This document shows, piece after piece, positions 35,096 to 43,382 of a stretch of 64,000 nucleotides of DNA; positions within the stretch are counted from its first letter, which is position 1, and the number at the start of each line of letters is the position of its first letter. This DNA is from Uliginosibacterium sp. GTDB lineage: Bacteria; Pseudomonadota; Gammaproteobacteria; Burkholderiales; Rhodocyclaceae. The position numbers and the translations under genes were made by a program. Under the pieces are notes generated by a model. It was not told where the DNA came from. It searched no databases and saw only the letters and a program-made list of their open reading frames with translations. The stretch spans positions 186,001 through 250,000 of the forward strand of contig JADKDZ010000002.1 of the NCBI GenBank assembly GCA_016718265.1. The letters are read 5' to 3'.

Positions 35096-35992
35096 ATGAT
35101 TTCCGGTTCAGAACAAGCCAGTATTTTTGACACCCGCGCGCTGGCCGAACTCCAGCGCCAAGCGAAACAAAAATCTCCGGAAGCGAACAAGGCCATCGCC
35201 CAGCAGTTCGAGGCCCTGTTCACCCAGATGATTCTCAAGAGCATGCGCCAGACCCTGTCGGGCGATAGCCTGACCGACAGTGACGCGACGCGCTTCTATC
35301 AAGGTTTGCAGGATCAACAAATGGGCCTCGTGCTCTCAAAGCAGGGCGGGTTCGGTCTCGCCGCGTCGCTTGAACGCCTGATGAATGGGCAGGGTGCAGC
35401 GGGGCTGCCGACCCGCTATGAGTTCAGCCCGCCCACCGGCAACCCCGCCAGTGCGGGTCAAACATCCGCGCTGCCGCGTTCGCCTGCGCCGGCGACCCCG
35501 ACCGTGAGCGGCAGTTCTGCGCAGTCTTTCGTGCAGCAAGTCTGGCCGCAAGCGCTGGACGCTGCGCGCAGTCTGGGTCTTCCGCCGCACTTCCTGGTTG
35601 GGCAGGCCGCGCTGGAGACGGGCTGGGGTAAGTCACAGATCCGCAAAGACGACGGATCCCCCAGCTACAACCTCTTCAACATCAAAGCGGGGAGCAACTG
35701 GCGTGGCGAAGTGGCGGAAGCCACGACCACCGAATACGAGAACGGAAAGGCGGTCAGCCGCGTCGAGCACTTCCGGGCCTACGGATCTTACGCCGAGGCT
35801 TTTGCAGACTACGCCAAGCTGCTTGGCAACTCGCCACGCTATGCAGAAGTGCGGGGTCAAACGGACGCCAATGCGTTTGCCGGCGCCTTGCAAAAGGCCG
35901 GTTACGCCACCGACCCTGCCTATGCCGCCAAACTGACCCGGGTGATTAATGGCAGCTCGCTACGCGTCGGAATGCTGGCTTCTGCCAGCTGA
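35096..35992 (+). CDS. flgJ: Flagellar rod cap / muramidase FlgJ
   Basis: A 298-residue two-domain protein. The N-terminal half (IAQQFEALFTQMILKSMRQT) is the rod-capping domain. A Pro/Ala/Ser linker of about 45 residues follows. The C-terminal half is a peptidoglycan hydrolase (FLVGQAALETGWGKSQIRKD) with the catalytic Glu in ALETGWG. Exports through the flagellar apparatus and opens the cell wall for the rod. It closes the flg operon here; flgK and flgL, which often follow, are absent. A T6 run after a short GGCAG stem at about 36030-36040 might terminate transcription, weakly. Confidence 0.95.
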   Translation: MISGSEQASIFDTRALAELQRQAKQKSPEANKAIAQQFEALFTQMILKSMRQTLSGDSLTDSDATRFYQGLQDQQMGLVLSKQGGFGLAASLERLMNGQGAAGLPTRYEFSPPTGNPASAGQTSALPRSPAPATPTVSGSSAQSFVQQVWPQALDAARSLGLPPHFLVGQAALETGWGKSQIRKDDGSPSYNLFNIKAGSNWRGEVAEATTTEYENGKAVSRVEHFRAYGSYAEAFADYAKLLGNSPRYAEVRGQTDANAFAGALQKAGYATDPAYAAKLTRVINGSSLRVGMLASAS

Positions 35993-36043
35993 CGCTGCCC
36001 GGAGAGCCAATACTGGTGCGGTTCTTCAGGCAGTTTTTTCGGC

Positions 36044-36730
36044 TTATTCGCGGTGGAGGATCTTGTCGACCAGAAAATCCGCCCATCCCTTGGCGCGAAA
36101 TGCTTCTTTGAGCACATCGCGGTCATAGACCGTATGCAGCCAGACGAAGAAGTCGATGGGTTCGCGGGCGTTGGCGCGGCAGTATTCTTCGAAGAAGAAA
36201 TCCAGAATGCCGGTCTTGGAGCCTTTCAGATGACCGTAGTACCACGCCAGCTCTCGCGTTGCGGCGGGAATATCGTGCCCGAGCCGGAACATCCGGTACA
36301 GCGCCGCGGCGAACCCAGCACGATCGGCGCCGCTCTTGCAATGGATGAGTGCGGGGTAGGCAATTTCATCAAACATCGCTTTTGCGGATTGCAGCACCTC
36401 GGGGTAGGGGGCACTGCGCGACAGGATGCCCTTGAAGTCGATCAGGCGGATGCCCAGTTCCCGGCAAGTCTCGGCTTCCAGCGCGTAACGACGCGTATTG
36501 TCGGCGCCGCGTAGATTGATGATGGTTCGTATGCCATATTTCTCGTGGTAGCGTCGGATTTGCCCGGGGCTGGGCTGGCTGCAGCGGTAGAGCCCGCCGG
36601 GCAGTGCGTGCAGATTGTTGTAGATCACGCGGATAAAACCGTGGTCGACGAACAACATGTCGAGATAGGCCAGGGTTCGGCCAGAGAGTGAGGATACGTC
36701 GCGTGCCACAAAAGCGAACCGGTCTGCCAA
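36044..36730 (-). CDS. Protein tyrosine/dual-specificity phosphatase-like protein
   Basis: A 228-residue protein with the P-loop HCKSGADRAG, which fits the HCx5R signature of cysteine-dependent phosphatases. Upstream, YGIRTIINLRGADNTRRYAL resembles the start of the DSP/Siw14-type fold. No signal peptide or membrane segment is clear. The substrate could be a phosphotyrosine protein, a phospholipid or an inositol phosphate; the sequence does not decide. It is on the opposite strand to flgJ, 51 bases from its stop, so a flagellar role is not implied. It is upstream of nothing on the same strand. Confidence 0.8.
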   Translation of the reverse strand: MADRFAFVARDVSSLSGRTLAYLDMLFVDHGFIRVIYNNLHALPGGLYRCSQPSPGQIRRYHEKYGIRTIINLRGADNTRRYALEAETCRELGIRLIDFKGILSRSAPYPEVLQSAKAMFDEIAYPALIHCKSGADRAGFAAALYRMFRLGHDIPAATRELAWYYGHLKGSKTGILDFFFEEYCRANAREPIDFFVWLHTVYDRDVLKEAFRAKGWADFLVDKILHRE

Positions 36731-36938
36731 AGGCGAAGGGCAAGATTATCCGGCGGGCAGTGCGGGCGAACAAGTGTCGTCGCTTAAGAAGGGTTCCAGG
36801 CGGTCACGCCTTATAAGGCAGGGCGCACTTGTTTCAAGGCGCCTTTGGGCTGATTTCTGGCGCCGCGACTTGCGGTGGCGCCCGGGGGCGGTGTTACCAT
36901 CCCGGCTTGATGCAAATGATGGGCGCTGAGATTTCTCC

Positions 36939-36958
36939 TGAATATTCATGAATATTCA
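36939..36958. promoter_or_regulatory. Two tandem copies of the palindrome TGAATATTCA
   Basis: TGAATATTCA occurs twice head to tail, and the 20-bp whole is itself a perfect palindrome. It is an AT-rich island in a GC-rich 299-base gap (36731-37029) between the phosphatase gene and the M23 peptidase gene. A stem-loop (GAATGCCG/CGGCATTC, 36973-36996) follows in the likely 5' leader of the peptidase gene. The symmetry and position suggest an operator; the regulator is unknown. Confidence 0.5.
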
Positions 36959-37029
36959 ATTGATCTGACGCTGAATGCCGGGGCTTGTCGGCATTCCGGG
37001 CGTCTGGCGCATTCTGAGAGGAGTACAGG

Positions 37030-37989
37030 ATGGCTCTAGTTTTGCTCTCTGCCAAATCGATGACGCGGTCCGGCATTCGCGCCGTGACGATGCGTCAGGT
37101 GGTCGTAGTCGGACTTGTCTGCTTGCTCATTTCAATTTCCAGCGGCTTTTTGGCGGGGATGGCCGTCGGCCAGCGGATCGCGCCGATTGAGCCTGAAGTC
37201 GCCCAAGCGGTGACGCCCGACCCTGTTCACGAGAAGTTTGCCTTCAGCAAGCTGGGCGAAATGGCAGGTCGCTTGATCAAGCTGGAGGCCGATGCGCGCT
37301 CCATGGTCAAGAAGATGACCGCGCTGGAGTCGCTGGAGAAGCGGCTCACTGAAATACAGGCCTTCAAAGGCGTGCCGCCTGCGAAAGCCCTGCCTGGCGG
37401 CGCGAATTCCGGTGGACAGTACTATCCGGCGCGGACCTGCCCGGGTGTTGAAGCGCTGGGCGCTGGTAAAGCCGGAGAAGAGGCCGTCGACGCGACCGAA
37501 AGCCAGATCAACTGCCTCAGACGCCTGATCAACCGTATGGAAACCGCTGCGACGCAACGTCGCGCTGCGTTGCTGTCGCTGCCAACCCGGCAGCCTGTTG
37601 CGGCCAACCGAATGGGGTCATCCTTCGGGAACCGCTCAGACCCCTTTACCGGGCAGATTGCGTTTCATTCCGGGCTGGATTTTTCGGCGGATACAGGTAC
37701 GCCCATCCATGCGGCAGGGGGGGGCAAAGTGTCCTTTGCGGGCTGGGTTTCCGAGTTGGGCAATGTGGTCGAAATCGACCATGGTAATGGCCTTGTGTCT
37801 CGCTACGCGCATTGCTCGCGACTGGTCGTCAAACAAGGGGAAGTTGTGACGCCCGGCATGTTGATTGCAGAGGTGGGCTCGACGGGGCGCTCAACCGGCC
37901 CGCATCTTCACTTTGAAGTCGTGAGAAACGGCATGTTCGTGGACCCCGTGCAGTATTTGAGCCTGGACCCTCAGGTCGCGGGTATCTAG
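37030..37989 (+). CDS. M23-family (LytM) peptidase
   Basis: A 319-residue membrane-anchored peptidase. One membrane span lies at about residues 24-45 (VVVVGLVCLLISISSGFLAG), followed by a coiled-coil region and the C-terminal LytM domain. The zinc motifs HSGLDFSAD and HLHFEVVRNG are intact, so it should cleave peptidoglycan cross-links. A GAGAGGAG ribosome site precedes the ATG. It heads a compact operon with a coiled-coil membrane protein and a bactofilin, an association known from cell-shape systems (bactofilin CcmA and LytM-type Csd proteins of Helicobacter). Confidence 0.92.
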   Translation: MALVLLSAKSMTRSGIRAVTMRQVVVVGLVCLLISISSGFLAGMAVGQRIAPIEPEVAQAVTPDPVHEKFAFSKLGEMAGRLIKLEADARSMVKKMTALESLEKRLTEIQAFKGVPPAKALPGGANSGGQYYPARTCPGVEALGAGKAGEEAVDATESQINCLRRLINRMETAATQRRAALLSLPTRQPVAANRMGSSFGNRSDPFTGQIAFHSGLDFSADTGTPIHAAGGGKVSFAGWVSELGNVVEIDHGNGLVSRYAHCSRLVVKQGEVVTPGMLIAEVGSTGRSTGPHLHFEVVRNGMFVDPVQYLSLDPQVAGI

Positions 37990-37993
37990 TCGC

Positions 37994-38341
37994 GTGAGCC
38001 AGAAAAACACCCGCAAGTTGACCGAGCCGGCATATGGTCTGGCCGTTTCCCGCAAAAGGCCGCTCCTCATCCTCGGATGTACTGCGATCGTGTTGCTGCT
38101 CAGTGGGGTTGCCACTGGCGTATGGTGGCAGACCCATCAGGTCAGCCAAGGCATTCGCGTGCGCGATGAAGCGATGCAACAGGAAATCGTAAAGCTCGGG
38201 GAAGCCCTGAAGCACGCAGAGCTGCAAGCCGAGCACGAAGCGACCTTGCGTGCATCCCTTGAGCGTCAGTTGGTGGAGCAATCGGAGGAAGTCAAGCGCC
38301 TGCGAGGGGAGCTGGCGTTTTTTCAACGCACCAAGAAGTAG
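37994..38341 (+). CDS. Small membrane-anchored coiled-coil protein
   Basis: A 115-residue protein starting at GTG 37994, 4 bases after the peptidase stop. One membrane span at about 24-45 (LLILGCTAIVLLLSGVATGV) is followed by a charged coiled coil to the C-terminus. I recognise no enzymatic motif. Tight spacing between an M23 peptidase and a bactofilin suggests an adaptor that links peptidase to cytoskeleton. Confidence 0.8.
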   Translation: MSQKNTRKLTEPAYGLAVSRKRPLLILGCTAIVLLLSGVATGVWWQTHQVSQGIRVRDEAMQQEIVKLGEALKHAELQAEHEATLRASLERQLVEQSEEVKRLRGELAFFQRTKK

Positions 38342-38359
38342 TTGATCGGGAGACACGCG

Positions 38360-38782
38360 ATGTTTGGCAAGAAAAAAGACCTGACGATCGAGATGACCAA
38401 GCTATCCAGCCTGATCGCCAGCAACATGGAAGTGAATGGTGATATTCAGTACGTCGAAGGTCTGCGTGTTGACGGGCACATCCGCGGCAACGTCAAGGCC
38501 AAGGACAGTGCCAAAAGTCTGATCGTGCTGAGCGATCAGGGCAGCGTCACCGGTAACGTCAGCGCCTATGATGCGGTGATCAATGGCACGATTCGGGGGG
38601 ATCTCGAAGTCAGCCACTTCCTCGAATTGCAGGCGAGCGCCCATGTGGTCGGCAACATCACCTATCACCAGTTACGCATGGATTGCGGTGCGGCAGTAGA
38701 GGGCAAACTGACGAAGGTTGGCAGTGCGAGTGAAGAGACTAACGTCGTCGATATCGGAATGACCGCCGCCGGTTCAAAGTAG
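38360..38782 (+). CDS. Bactofilin (polymer-forming cytoskeletal protein)
   Basis: A 140-residue bactofilin. The right-handed beta-helix is visible as repeated hydrophobic/glycine patterns: MEVNGDIQYVEGLRVDGHIR, VLSDQGSVTGNVSAYDAVIN and LELQASAHVVGNITYHQLRM. The start is the ATG at 38360, with GGGAGA about 8 bases upstream; a TTG at 38342 is in frame but less likely. It polymerises at membranes and often positions peptidoglycan enzymes. It lies 19 bases after the coiled-coil gene and ends the operon, converging on the SDR gene. Confidence 0.93.
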   Translation: MFGKKKDLTIEMTKLSSLIASNMEVNGDIQYVEGLRVDGHIRGNVKAKDSAKSLIVLSDQGSVTGNVSAYDAVINGTIRGDLEVSHFLELQASAHVVGNITYHQLRMDCGAAVEGKLTKVGSASEETNVVDIGMTAAGSK

Positions 38783-38786
38783 GCGT

Positions 38787-39533
38787 TCAGGCGCCGGCAG
38801 GCCCTGCCGAAGTGCCGGGGAGGAAGTCTGCCGCGACCAGGCGTGCACCCTGCGCGTCGCCACGGCTGGTCATCCGGACGAACGCGGCGGCGATGGTCGC
38901 AGGTGCGCGCAGCAGACCCTCCTGATGCAAGGTGATGAAGCGCTCACGGGCAGGAAAATTATCGCTCGGGGTGTCTCGAATAAGCGCTTGCATCTCGGTA
39001 TCCATGACGCCGGGATCGATATTCATGGTGCCAAACGGAAACCGTTCAAGCTGCTGCTCTGCAGCCACCGCCCGCAGGTAGTTTTCCAGCCCCGCCTTGC
39101 TCGCGCAGTACAGAGACCACCCTGCATAGCCCTTGAGCGCTGCGCCGGAGGAGACGCTTACCAGTGTCTTGCGGCAAGCATGCGCCTGAAACGCGCGTAA
39201 TGCCTCGCTCATGAAAACGATGGCGGAGACAAAGCTCGTACTCAGATTGCGCTGTATGGCTGCGGCATCAAGACGGGTATTTGGCGCGATCGGATCAAGG
39301 CTTGCTACGTTGCTGATCACGACCAGTTCGTCGAGCACCGCGTTGCGGTAAGGCGAAAAACCCGCCGAAACGCGCTCGGAAACATCTTGCGGCTGCGTAA
39401 AGTCACACGCGATCGAAAACGGGTGCGGCGCGCGGCGCGAGAATTCGAGCACTTCGAATCCAGCATCCGAGTAGGCCTTGCACAGCGCCGCGCCCAAACC
39501 GCGCGAACCACCCGAGATGATCGCGAGTTTCAT
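38787..39533 (-). CDS. Short-chain dehydrogenase/reductase
   Basis: A 248-residue SDR with the cofactor motif SGGSRGLGAAL (TGxxxGxG type) near the start. The catalytic Ser and YxxxK are in VSVSSGAALKGYAGWSLYCA (Tyr) and SKAG. The substrate is not predictable. I start at ATG 39533, which puts the cofactor motif at residue 8; the open frame extends 37 codons upstream into ppk. It overlaps ppk by 4 bases and is co-transcribed with it. Confidence 0.85.
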   Translation of the reverse strand: MKLAIISGGSRGLGAALCKAYSDAGFEVLEFSRRAPHPFSIACDFTQPQDVSERVSAGFSPYRNAVLDELVVISNVASLDPIAPNTRLDAAAIQRNLSTSFVSAIVFMSEALRAFQAHACRKTLVSVSSGAALKGYAGWSLYCASKAGLENYLRAVAAEQQLERFPFGTMNIDPGVMDTEMQALIRDTPSDNFPARERFITLHQEGLLRAPATIAAAFVRMTSRGDAQGARLVAADFLPGTSAGPAGA

Positions 39534-41626
39534 CCGGTTGCGCCGAACTCTTGCATCAGCAGATCCTGGGCGCTGTGTCGGGTGCCACGGGGGCTGCGTT
39601 TCTTGTACTGCCCGGTATCGCCCTCCAGCTCCCATGACTGGCAATTGTCGCTCACATACGGGCGAAGCCCTTCCTTGATGACCCGCCGCTTGAGCTTGGC
39701 GTCCAGAATCGGGAAGGCGATTTCAATGCGGCGGAAGAAGTTGCGATCCATCCAGTCAGCACTGGAGAGATAGACTTTTTCCTCGCCGTCGGCATAAAAA
39801 TAGAAAATCCGCGAGTGCTCAAGAAAACGCCCGACGATCGAGCGCACGCGAATGTTCTCCGAAAGCCCCGGGATGCCGGGCTTGAGCGCACAGGCACCGC
39901 GAATGAACAGATCTACCTCCACCCCGGCTTGTGAGGCCTCATACAGCGCCTGAATGGTCTGGGGTTCAAGCAGTGCGTTCATCTTGGCGATGATCTTGCC
40001 TTTGCGTCCCGCCCGGGCCGTCTCTGCCTCTGCATCGATGGCGGCGACGACACTGGGCTGCAAGGAAAATGGAGCCTGCCAGAGGTGGCGCAGTGACTGC
40101 GCATGGCCCAGGCCGGTGAGCTGCTTGAAGATCTCATGCACATCAGCGCCGATTTCCTCGTTCGCCGTCAGCAAGCCGAAGTCTGTGTAAAACCGGGTGG
40201 TGCGTGGGTGGTAGTTGCCGGTTCCCAGATGCACATAGCGCTGAAGAATCTGCTGGCCCTTGCCATCGTCTTCTCGCCGCACGATCAGCAGCATTTTGGC
40301 GTGCGTCTTGTAGCCGAATACGCCATACACCACGTGCGCGCCAGCTTCTTCAAGTCTGGACGCCCAGTTGATGTTGGCCTCCTCGTCAAAGCGGGCCATC
40401 AGCTCAACCACCACATTGACTTCCTTGCCTTTGCGGGCAGCTTTGAGCAGCTGCTCCATGAGCTCGGAATCTGTCCCCGTGCGGTACACCGTCATGCGGA
40501 TCGCGACAACCTGTGGGTCGTCTGCCGCAGCACGCAGCATGTCAATCACGGGTACGAAGCTCTGGAAGGGGTGATGCAGGAGCAGATCCCCTCGGCGAAT
40601 GGTGGCGAAGATGTCGTCGCGCTTGTCCAGGCCTTTCGGCACCACCGGGTGGAATGGCTGGAACTTCAGGTCGGGCCGATCGACCCAGTCCGGCACCTGC
40701 ATCAGCCGCACCAGATTGACGATACCGGGCACGCGGTAGAGCTCTTCCCGGTCCAGATCGAACTGCTGGAGCAGAAAGTCGCTGATGTGGGGGGTGCTGT
40801 TGTCGGCAACCTCCAGGCGCACCGCATTGCCGAAGTTGCGCTGCTGGAGCTCACCCTGCAGCGTGATGCGCAGATCCTTGACTTCTTCTTCGTCCACGAA
40901 GAGATCGCTGTTGCGGGTGACGCGGAACTGGTAGCAGCCGAGCACATTCATCCCGGTGAAGAGTTCGCCGACATGCGCGTGCAGGATGGATGACAGGAAG
41001 ACAAAGCCGTTATCGACGCCCGTGAGCTCGGACGGCAGACGGATCACCCGCGGCAAAGCGCGTGGCGCTTGTACGATTGCGGCGTTTGAATTGCGGCCAA
41101 AGGCGTCACGCCCCTCAAGTTCAACCGCGAAATTCAGGCTTTTGTTGAGCAGGCGGGGGAAGGGGTGGGCGGGGTCCAGCCCCACCGGCGTGAGCACCGG
41201 CATCACCTCGGTCAGGAAGTAGTGCTTGATCCAGGCCTGTTGGGCCTCATTCCACAAGGATCGGCGGATGAACACAATGCCTTCTTTGGCGAGGCTTGGC
41301 AGGATCTCGTCATTGAGCAGACGGTACTGCTCGGCAACTATGCCGTGCACTTCCTGGCTGATCTGACGATACAGCGCCTGCGGCGCAATGCCATTGATCG
41401 GTGCGGTAGCCCCCAGCTTGACCTGCTCGCGCACGCCGGCGACACGGATCTCGAAAAACTCGTCCAGATTGCTCGACACGATGCAAAGAAACCTCAGACG
41501 TTCGAGCAGCGGCGTGCTCTCGTCTGCCGCCTGCGCCAGCACGCGGCGCTGGAAGCCGAGAATCGAGAGCTCCCGGTTAAAAAGACTTTCAGGGGTCGCG
41601 ACGGCGCGGTTGGCGATCAATGGCAT
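39530..41626 (-). CDS. ppk: Polyphosphate kinase 1
   Basis: A 698-residue enzyme that makes polyphosphate from ATP. The N-terminal domain starts FNRELSILGFQRRVLAQAAD. The two phospholipase-D-like halves carry the phosphorylated-His region (VYGVFGYKTHAKMLLIVRRE) and the second active-site His in VRSIVGRFLEHSRIFYF. Length is normal. A PHO box reads into it from about 77-104 bases upstream, which predicts induction by phosphate limitation through PhoB. It is divergent from ppx, so making and breaking of polyP are encoded side by side. An SDR gene is downstream. Confidence 0.97.
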   Translation of the reverse strand: MPLIANRAVATPESLFNRELSILGFQRRVLAQAADESTPLLERLRFLCIVSSNLDEFFEIRVAGVREQVKLGATAPINGIAPQALYRQISQEVHGIVAEQYRLLNDEILPSLAKEGIVFIRRSLWNEAQQAWIKHYFLTEVMPVLTPVGLDPAHPFPRLLNKSLNFAVELEGRDAFGRNSNAAIVQAPRALPRVIRLPSELTGVDNGFVFLSSILHAHVGELFTGMNVLGCYQFRVTRNSDLFVDEEEVKDLRITLQGELQQRNFGNAVRLEVADNSTPHISDFLLQQFDLDREELYRVPGIVNLVRLMQVPDWVDRPDLKFQPFHPVVPKGLDKRDDIFATIRRGDLLLHHPFQSFVPVIDMLRAAADDPQVVAIRMTVYRTGTDSELMEQLLKAARKGKEVNVVVELMARFDEEANINWASRLEEAGAHVVYGVFGYKTHAKMLLIVRREDDGKGQQILQRYVHLGTGNYHPRTTRFYTDFGLLTANEEIGADVHEIFKQLTGLGHAQSLRHLWQAPFSLQPSVVAAIDAEAETARAGRKGKIIAKMNALLEPQTIQALYEASQAGVEVDLFIRGACALKPGIPGLSENIRVRSIVGRFLEHSRIFYFYADGEEKVYLSSADWMDRNFFRRIEIAFPILDAKLKRRVIKEGLRPYVSDNCQSWELEGDTGQYKKRSPRGTRHSAQDLLMQEFGATG

Positions 41627-41702
41627 GTCGGTATCGTGTGCGAAAGTGTTAGTCGGTTATCGTACAGGTGGATCGGGTGCAACCAATAGCACTGTGTATT
41701 TT

Positions 41703-41730
41703 GTGACACTTCCGTGACACGATGATGACA
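41703..41730 (-). promoter_or_regulatory. PHO box (three direct repeats) for ppk
   Basis: On the minus strand TGTCAT (41730-41725), TGTCAC (41719-41714) and TGTCAC (41708-41703) repeat with an exact 11-bp period. This is the PhoB-binding direct-repeat pattern. A possible -10 (GCTATT) follows about 12 bases downstream. The box points towards ppk; ppx starts 122 bases away in the other direction. Confidence 0.8.
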
Positions 41731-41851
41731 CGGTGACCAAAGGTGGCCGTGTTGTGGCGCGCGCTGCCTCAGCGCCCGACGCCTGTGCCCCACGATGCTA
41801 GAATCGCGCCGCTTGGCGCTTTGCGCTGCTTTCCGGAAGGTTCTGCCCTCG

Positions 41852-43375
41852 ATGTCTCCCGAGCTGGTATGTGCGGTTGATCTGGGATCCAACAGTTTTC
41901 GCCTGATGATCGGCCGCATCGTGGGCGATCAGATCTATCCGTTTGACGATATCAAGGAGCCGGTTCGTCTGGCAGCGGGTTTGGGCGACGACAAACTGCT
42001 CGACAGCGCCTCCCAGGCGCGTGCGATCGAAGCGCTGCGGCGGTTTAATGAGCGGCTGCGCAGTTTTTCGCCCGATGCCGTTCGGGCCGTGGCGACCAAC
42101 ACACTTCGCGTAGCAAAAAATACGCAAACATTTCTGGCTGCCGCGCAGGAAGCACTGGGTTTTCCCATTGAAGTCATTGCAGGCCGCGAAGAGGCGCGCC
42201 TGATCTACGTGGGGGTCGCCCACACCCTGCCGGATCCTTCGCGCCAGCAGCTGGTCGTGGATATTGGTGGCGGCTCGACCGAATTCATCATCGGGCGCAA
42301 TTTCGAGCCCCTCCAGCTCGAATCGCTCTACATGGGCTGCGTGAGCTACAGCTTGCGTTATTTTCCCGACGGGCAGTTGACGCGTGCTGGCTTCCGGGAC
42401 GCCGAGCTGGCTGCTAAGCAGCAGCTGGAATTGATCTCGCGCACCTACCGTGGGTGTGGCTGGGAGCTGGCGGTTGGTTCCAGCGGAAGCGCCAAGGCGC
42501 TGTGCGACGTGCTGGCGCTCAATGGGCTTGCAGAGGGAGGGATCACTCGTGTGGGTCTGGAAAAGCTCCGTCAGCTCATGCTCAAGGCGGGGCATATCGA
42601 TCGACTCAAGCTCGAAGGGCTGAAAGCCGATCGCGTGCCGGTATTTGCCGGCGGATTCGCCATCATGTCGGCGCTGTTCGACGCGCTGGCAGTGGAGCAG
42701 ATGGTGTTCTCGGACGGTGCACTGCGCCTGGGCGTGCTCTACGACTTGCTCGGGCGTTATCACCGCCATGACCTGCGCGACGCGACCGTTACTAACTTTC
42801 TGCAGCGCTATCAGGTTGATCGTGGGCAGGCCGAACGCGTGGCAGCCGCAGCACTGCAGTTGTGGACGTCTTTGCATGCGACGCACGAAGCGGCGGACCT
42901 TCCTGATGGCGAGAACCGTTTTCTTGCCTGGGCCAGCCTGCTGCACGAGGTTGGCTTGTCGGTCGCGCATGCCAGCTATCACAAGCACACGGCCTATATC
43001 CTTTCCAATGCAGACATGCCTGGCTTTTCCCGGCGCGATCAAGCCCGGCTGGCGCGTCTGGCCCTGGCGCATCGCGGCAAGCTGGAGCGTCTGGAGGTCA
43101 TGGCGGTGGATGAGGCGGACTGGGTGCTCATCCTGTGCCTGCGCCTGGCCGTGATTCTCAATCGCGCCCGCAGCGATCACGGACAGTCGCCGCTGCGTCT
43201 GGTCCAAGCTCGCAAAGGCTACAGCGTGATTGCAGACCCTGCCTGGTTACGGGAGTCGCCCCTGACCGCCGCCGCACTGAAAGACGAAGAACTTCAGTGG
43301 CAGCGGGTCGGGCGTCCGCTCAAGCTCCACCTCAAACGTGGCGCGCCCGCGCGCGTCGAGCGCGTGCCGGAATGA
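41852..43375 (+). CDS. ppx: Exopolyphosphatase / guanosine pentaphosphate phosphatase
   Basis: A 507-residue Ppx/GppA phosphatase with an actin-like ATPase fold. AVDLGSNSFRLMIGRIVGDQ is the phosphate-1 motif, LVVDIGGGSTEFIIGRNFE is the second, and a helical C-terminal HD-like domain (HEVGLSVAHASYHKHTAYIL) follows. The start at 41852 follows GGAAGG; the frame is open for 19 codons upstream without similarity. Divergent from ppk across a 225-base control region. Confidence 0.95.
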   Translation: MSPELVCAVDLGSNSFRLMIGRIVGDQIYPFDDIKEPVRLAAGLGDDKLLDSASQARAIEALRRFNERLRSFSPDAVRAVATNTLRVAKNTQTFLAAAQEALGFPIEVIAGREEARLIYVGVAHTLPDPSRQQLVVDIGGGSTEFIIGRNFEPLQLESLYMGCVSYSLRYFPDGQLTRAGFRDAELAAKQQLELISRTYRGCGWELAVGSSGSAKALCDVLALNGLAEGGITRVGLEKLRQLMLKAGHIDRLKLEGLKADRVPVFAGGFAIMSALFDALAVEQMVFSDGALRLGVLYDLLGRYHRHDLRDATVTNFLQRYQVDRGQAERVAAAALQLWTSLHATHEAADLPDGENRFLAWASLLHEVGLSVAHASYHKHTAYILSNADMPGFSRRDQARLARLALAHRGKLERLEVMAVDEADWVLILCLRLAVILNRARSDHGQSPLRLVQARKGYSVIADPAWLRESPLTAAALKDEELQWQRVGRPLKLHLKRGAPARVERVPE

Positions 43376-43382
43376 GTCAAGC

